A stretch of DNA of 8,197 nucleotides from NCBI GenBank assembly GCA_030590745.1, contig JAUVCS010000029.1, forward strand, positions 1 to 8,197, read 5' to 3'. The notes beneath the pieces are model-generated. The model made no database searches. It had not been told where the DNA came from and worked only from the letters and a program-made list of their open reading frames with translations. The stretch is from Desulfuromusa sp. (GTDB lineage: Bacteria; Desulfobacterota; Desulfuromonadia; Desulfuromonadales; Geopsychrobacteraceae). This document shows positions 6,089 through 8,197 of this stretch, one piece after another (within the stretch, counting starts at the first letter, position 1; each line of letters opens with the position of its first letter). The position numbers and the translations under genes were made by a program.

Positions 6089-7923
6089 CCGGACAAATTT
6101 CAGAAGATAAGATTAACGAAGTTCGTGAGCAGACGGATATTGTTGAATTGATTTCACAATATGTCAGTTTGAAGCGCTCCGGGGTTAATCATATGGGACT
6201 TTGCCCTTTTCATTCGGAAAAATCCCCCTCCTTCAGTGTGAATTCTGCCCGGCAATTTTTCCACTGTTTTGGTTGCGGAGTTGGTGGCGATGTTTTTTCT
6301 TTTTTAATGCAGACCGAAGGGTTGACGTTTCCCGATGCTGTCCGGCGTTTGGCAGAACGGAGTGGGATTGATCTGCAAGAGAGAATTCTGTCCCCTGAGG
6401 AAGAGTTGCGGCAACAACAACGAGAACGCCTCTATCGGGTCAATGATGTCGCGGCAAACTATTTTCATCATTTATTGATGGATAACCCGGCTGGTGCTGT
6501 AGCAAGAACCTATATGAAAACCCGTGGCTACGGGCGTAAGGCTGCCGGAGAATATCAAATTGGTTTTGCCCTTGATTCCTGGGAAGGGTTGAAAAAACAT
6601 CTGGAAGAGGAGGGGATTACCGCTGCTGATGCCCGGACTCTGGGATTGATTCGACCGGGAAAGCAGGGGCGTGGTGACTATGACCTGTTTCGTGGCCGCT
6701 TAATTTTTCCGGTTTGTGATCTGTCGGGTCAGATTGTCGCTTTTGCTGGGCGGGTTCTGGATGACAGTAAACCGAAATATATCAATTCGCCGGAATCGCC
6801 AATCTACCATAAAGGGCGGGTTCTGTTTGGGCTCTATCAAGCCCGTCAGGCGATGCGACAGAGTGGGGAAGTTCTATTAGTTGAAGGTTACTTTGATCAG
6901 CTGGCGTTGTTTCGCGCTGGATTTCCCCAGGTTGTTGCAACCTGCGGCACGGCTTTAACTGTAGAACATGCACGAATTCTCAAGCGTTATATTCAGCGGG
7001 TGGTATTGCTGTTTGATCAGGATAGCGCAGGAAAAAAGGCAACCTTTAAGGCGATGACGGTATTGCAGGAAGAGGGACTCCCAGCGGCGGTGATCGAGCT
7101 GCCCAGTGGTGATGATCCAGACTCTTTTATCCAGCGGGAAGGGGCCGAAGCTTTTCGTCTCCGGCTTGAAAAAGCCCGTTCGGTGATGGATCTGTTTATT
7201 GATGATCTTCTGACTGAAGCGGGGAGTGGGATTGAGCAGAAGGCTCGGGCAGCAGAAAAGATTGTTGAGCAGATTTCCGGACTCAGCAGTGAGCTGGAGC
7301 AGGACCTTTATCTGAAAGAGTTAGCGCAGCGCAGCGGTATTGATCTGGAGCAGCTGAAAGAGGTGAGGACAAAGGGTTCAGGGGAGAGACGGCAGAAAAA
7401 GAAAACTTATACATCAGTGCCGATACCGGAGGAATATCCTCCCCCGGAAGATACTTTTTCAGGAACTGCTGGGGATGTTTATTCTGGTCGGGTGAAAACA
7501 GTTAAAGCAAAGCCAGGTTGGAGCCCCTCTGAAAAAAACTTGCTGTGTCTTTTATTGAAAAATCATGTTCCGGTAAAAAAGATCATAGAATCTGGTGGTT
7601 TGGAGAATCTTCATCATCAGGATGCTTTGGTGATGGCTGAGGTGTTATTGGCTCACGAAACCGCTAGCGGTTTTGATATGGAAGCATTGGTTGCTCAGCT
7701 TGACCCCGGTAAAATCTTATTGTTGAGCGAATTGTCCAGCTTTGACCAGGGGCAGTTCTGTGAGAATGTGGATGCTATCTTCAATGATTGTCTGAGGGCG
7801 TTACAGCAAGAGCAGATCAAGCGGCAACGGATGGAGTCGATGGCCAAAATTCGTCAATATGAACAGGGTGGAGAGACAGAAGATATAAAAGATTCGTTGA
7901 AAGAGTTTACAAATCTAAAGTAG
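6085..7923 (+). CDS. dnaG: DNA primase
   Basis: The 612-residue protein carries all three DnaG regions and makes the RNA primers for chromosome replication. The zinc-binding domain (about 1-100) has Cys40-x2-His43 and Cys61-x2-Cys64. The catalytic core (about 115-370) has the basic motif KPKYINSPESPIYHKG (229-244), TOPRIM EGYFD with Glu267, and FDQDSAGKKA with Asp311 and Asp313. A low-complexity Lys/Pro/Ser linker (about 428-478) leads to a helical C-terminal domain (about 480-600) that in this family binds the DnaB helicase. All metal- and zinc-binding residues are intact. Its ATG overlaps the mutS2 stop (ATGA, 6085-6088), which points to translational coupling. rpoD follows after 67 bases, as in the classical macromolecular-synthesis operon. 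Confidence 0.97.
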   Translation: MTGQISEDKINEVREQTDIVELISQYVSLKRSGVNHMGLCPFHSEKSPSFSVNSARQFFHCFGCGVGGDVFSFLMQTEGLTFPDAVRRLAERSGIDLQERILSPEEELRQQQRERLYRVNDVAANYFHHLLMDNPAGAVARTYMKTRGYGRKAAGEYQIGFALDSWEGLKKHLEEEGITAADARTLGLIRPGKQGRGDYDLFRGRLIFPVCDLSGQIVAFAGRVLDDSKPKYINSPESPIYHKGRVLFGLYQARQAMRQSGEVLLVEGYFDQLALFRAGFPQVVATCGTALTVEHARILKRYIQRVVLLFDQDSAGKKATFKAMTVLQEEGLPAAVIELPSGDDPDSFIQREGAEAFRLRLEKARSVMDLFIDDLLTEAGSGIEQKARAAEKIVEQISGLSSELEQDLYLKELAQRSGIDLEQLKEVRTKGSGERRQKKKTYTSVPIPEEYPPPEDTFSGTAGDVYSGRVKTVKAKPGWSPSEKNLLCLLLKNHVPVKKIIESGGLENLHHQDALVMAEVLLAHETASGFDMEALVAQLDPGKILLLSELSSFDQGQFCENVDAIFNDCLRALQQEQIKRQRMESMAKIRQYEQGGETEDIKDSLKEFTNLK

Positions 7924-7933
7924 TCGTTACACT
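7906..7933 (+). promoter_or_regulatory. Candidate promoter for rpoD at the end of dnaG
   Basis: TTTACA (7906-7911), five of six matches to the -35 consensus, lies 16 bp before TACACT (7928-7933), four of six matches to the -10. The pair straddles the dnaG stop codon. An 8-bp palindrome, TTACGTAA (7933-7940), and an AT repeat follow, either of which could be an operator or chance. An internal rpoD promoter is known in the E. coli version of this operon; here it is only a sequence-level suggestion. Confidence 0.3.
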
Positions 7934-7990
7934 TACGTAAATATATATGAGTCAGAATATGTTCAGGCGGCAGAGGAGAACGGTGCAATA

Positions 7991-8197
7991 ATGGCTAAAA
8001 AAATAAACCCGGATGAAATTCAGCAACTGATCGACATGGGGAAGGAGAGGGGTTTCCTTACCTATGACGAGGTGAATGACATGTTGCCGGCTAATATGGT
8101 GTCCTCAGAGCAACTTGAAGATGTAATGAGCATGTTTGGTGAAATGGATATTGAAATAGTTGAATCCGAAAGTAAAGCTTCCAATTCCAAGGATGAT
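7991..8197 (+). CDS. rpoD: RNA polymerase sigma factor RpoD, N-terminal fragment (partial)
   Basis: Sixty-nine codons are visible before the window ends. The start, MAKKINPDEIQQLIDMGKER, continues with GFLTYDEVNDMLP, a block of Ser/Glu/Met-rich helix and an acidic stretch. This is sigma-70 region 1.1, the autoinhibitory domain that blocks free sigma from binding DNA and is found only in primary sigma factors. The DNA- and core-binding regions 1.2 to 4 lie outside. The ribosome site AGGAG (7974-7978) is 12 bases from the ATG, longer than ideal. Position after dnaG agrees with the identification. A 14-codon open frame just upstream ends at TAATG, overlapping this start. Confidence 0.93.
   Translation, partial: MAKKINPDEIQQLIDMGKERGFLTYDEVNDMLPANMVSSEQLEDVMSMFGEMDIEIVESESKASNSKDD

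Noticed and set aside
1..8197. tRNA, rRNA, CRISPR array, integrase or transposase genes.
   Set aside because: None seen on either strand; the only mobile-type signal is the non-coding inverted-repeat element at 3568-3682.

Overview
The window looks like chromosome from a bacterium of the Desulfuromonadia (Geobacter / Desulfuromonas / Pelobacter type, formerly Deltaproteobacteria). The clues are the gene order yqeY-cvpA-mutS2-dnaG-rpoD, the NfeD-slipin pair, and a ~115-bp inverted-repeat element (3568-3682) of a type I recall from those genomes. This assignment is inference from gene order and protein style, not from a marker gene. Base composition looks even from end to end, and nothing suggests a recently acquired island.

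Left part, all on the minus strand. Positions 1-89 hold the N-terminus of a dimethylarginine dimethylaminohydrolase / amidinotransferase-fold protein that leaves the window. A 180-bp gap (90-269) follows, rich in inverted repeats, with possible terminators on both strands and a candidate structured RNA on the plus strand. Next come a slipin (stomatin-like SPFH protein, 270-1034) and, immediately upstream in its operon, a long-form NfeD membrane serine protease (1038-2375). These two are a classic pair: the protease is thought to act on the slipin C-terminus at the membrane.

Middle. Positions 2376-2627 are a divergent control region between nfeD and the plus-strand cluster. They hold candidate promoters in both directions, a run of seven G, and a strong hairpin followed by a T-rich tract only 38 bases before yqeY. 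In many relatives rpsU (ribosomal protein S21) sits here. It is absent, so the hairpin may be a leader attenuator or a leftover rpsU terminator.

Right part, all on the plus strand. yqeY (GatB/YqeY-domain protein), cvpA (small membrane protein), mutS2 (MutS-like ATPase with a Smr domain), dnaG (primase) and the first 69 codons of rpoD (housekeeping sigma factor) form a variant of the macromolecular-synthesis operon. Spacing is tight (11 bp between yqeY and cvpA, 4-bp overlap between mutS2 and dnaG), except where the inverted-repeat element separates cvpA from mutS2. That element supplies the cvpA stop codon. The Smr domain of MutS2 has lost the usual LDLRG motif.

I found no complete new multi-gene system. 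The items most worth a second look are the two structured non-coding regions (about 151-268 and 2540-2607), the degenerate Smr motif, and the element embedded in the operon.
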